Assembly: GCA_015487455.1 (NCBI GenBank)
Contig: WFPR01000049.1
Location: 1 to 5,174 of the forward strand
Direction: 5' to 3'
DNA: 5,174 nucleotides
Origin: Candidatus Bipolaricaulota bacterium
GTDB taxonomy: Bacteria > Bipolaricaulota > Bipolaricaulia > RBG-16-55-9
In this document: positions 5,057 to 5,174 of the stretch, in pieces
How positions within the stretch are numbered: position 1 is the first letter of the stretch
How the letters are laid out: each line of letters opens with the position of its first letter
The notes under the pieces: generated by a model
Database searches by the model: none
What the model was told of the DNA's origin: nothing
Seen by the model: the letters and a program-made list of their open reading frames with translations, nothing else
Made by a program: the position numbers and the translations under genes

Positions 5057-5082
5057 ACTGTCGCGCTTGCTCCCGCTATGAT
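5053..5082 (+). promoter_or_regulatory. Candidate sigma-70-type promoter for riboflavin synthase gene
   Basis: TTGCAC (5053-5058) and TATGAT (5077-5082) are 18 bases apart; the -10 box matches TATAAT at five of six positions, while the -35 box keeps only TTG. Transcription starting about seven bases after the -10 box would begin near 5089, only some six bases before the ATG at 5095. This fits the absence of a Shine-Dalgarno sequence there. Confidence 0.5.
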
Positions 5083-5094
5083 GGGCCGTCCGCC

Positions 5095-5174
5095 ATGTTC
5101 ACCGGCCTCGTGATCGCCGTCGGGCGCGTCGATCGCCGGGAGCGGGAGGGCTCCCGGCTCGTGATCCACGCCCC
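5095..5174 (+). CDS. ribE: Riboflavin synthase (alpha subunit), N-terminal 26 codons, cut by window end
   Basis: The visible residues begin MFTGLVIAVGRV, matching the nearly invariant MFTG(I/L) start and following glycine of riboflavin synthase, then continue to SRLVIHA as the first strands of its N-terminal lumazine-binding barrel. The enzyme converts two 6,7-dimethyl-8-ribityllumazine molecules into riboflavin and a pyrimidine product in the cytoplasm. The ATG at 5095 is chosen because the family always begins with this motif; the two ATGs at 5078 and 5081 are out of frame. It is divergent from yidC, with no FMN riboswitch in the short upstream region. The symbol follows the common ribE usage; the same enzyme is called ribC in E. 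coli. Confidence 0.85.
   Translation, partial: MFTGLVIAVGRVDRREREGSRLVIHA

Noticed and set aside
4977..5094. FMN riboswitch upstream of riboflavin synthase
   Set aside because: The 118-base region lacks the conserved FMN-aptamer blocks and the likely transcription start is too near the ATG.
4977..5094. rnpA/rpmH genes upstream of yidC, as in the common chromosomal-origin neighbourhood
   Set aside because: The short divergent region holds only promoters, and the next gene is riboflavin synthase; nothing supports a replication origin here.
1..5174. Functional link between riboflavin synthase and the flavin-using RnfD/NqrB-like subunit
   Set aside because: They are separated by a convergent operon, lie on different transcripts and riboflavin synthase is a housekeeping gene; proximity alone is weak evidence.

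Overview
The window is very GC-rich (roughly 70% by eye, not counted), and nearly all of it is coding. The organism looks like a high-GC diderm bacterium. The YidC-type insertase has the large N-terminal periplasmic domain of Gram-negative YidC, and the respiratory genes combine Rnf/Nqr-type and cytochrome bc-type parts. The phylum cannot be fixed from this stretch. Myxococcota, Planctomycetota or a related deep lineage would fit, but that is a guess.

Layout: (i) 1-2641, plus strand, three closely spaced genes for membrane electron transfer. They are the C-terminal part of an RnfD/NqrB-family subunit, a four-helix membrane protein carrying an NqrF-like [2Fe-2S] domain followed by an RnfB-like Fe-S motif, and a [2Fe-2S] ferredoxin domain fused through an unrecognised helical linker to a cytochrome b C-terminal (subunit IV/PetD-like) domain. 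(ii) 2638-4976, minus strand, a yidC-jag operon (membrane protein insertase and KH/R3H RNA-binding protein) whose genes overlap in an ATGA. It meets the first cluster head to head, the two stop codons sharing a CTAG. (iii) 4977-5094, a divergent promoter region with repeated CGTTGC words. (iv) 5095-5174, plus strand, the first 26 codons of riboflavin synthase.

The part most worth following is (i). The three proteins look like pieces of a hybrid complex that joins an Rnf/Nqr-like flavin/Fe-S module to a quinol-oxidising cytochrome b module. Positive-inside topology puts all Fe-S domains on the cytoplasmic face, where they could carry electrons between a soluble donor, the RnfD/NqrB-like subunit and the inner quinone site of a cytochrome b. 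The haem-binding N-terminal half of cytochrome b is not in the window and is predicted to lie upstream. The yidC-jag pair is ordinary in content, but its YidC has a longer cytoplasmic coiled-coil loop and its Jag lacks the usual KH GxxG loop. There are no recognisable tRNA or rRNA genes, insertion sequences or CRISPR arrays, and no gene-free stretch longer than 118 bases.
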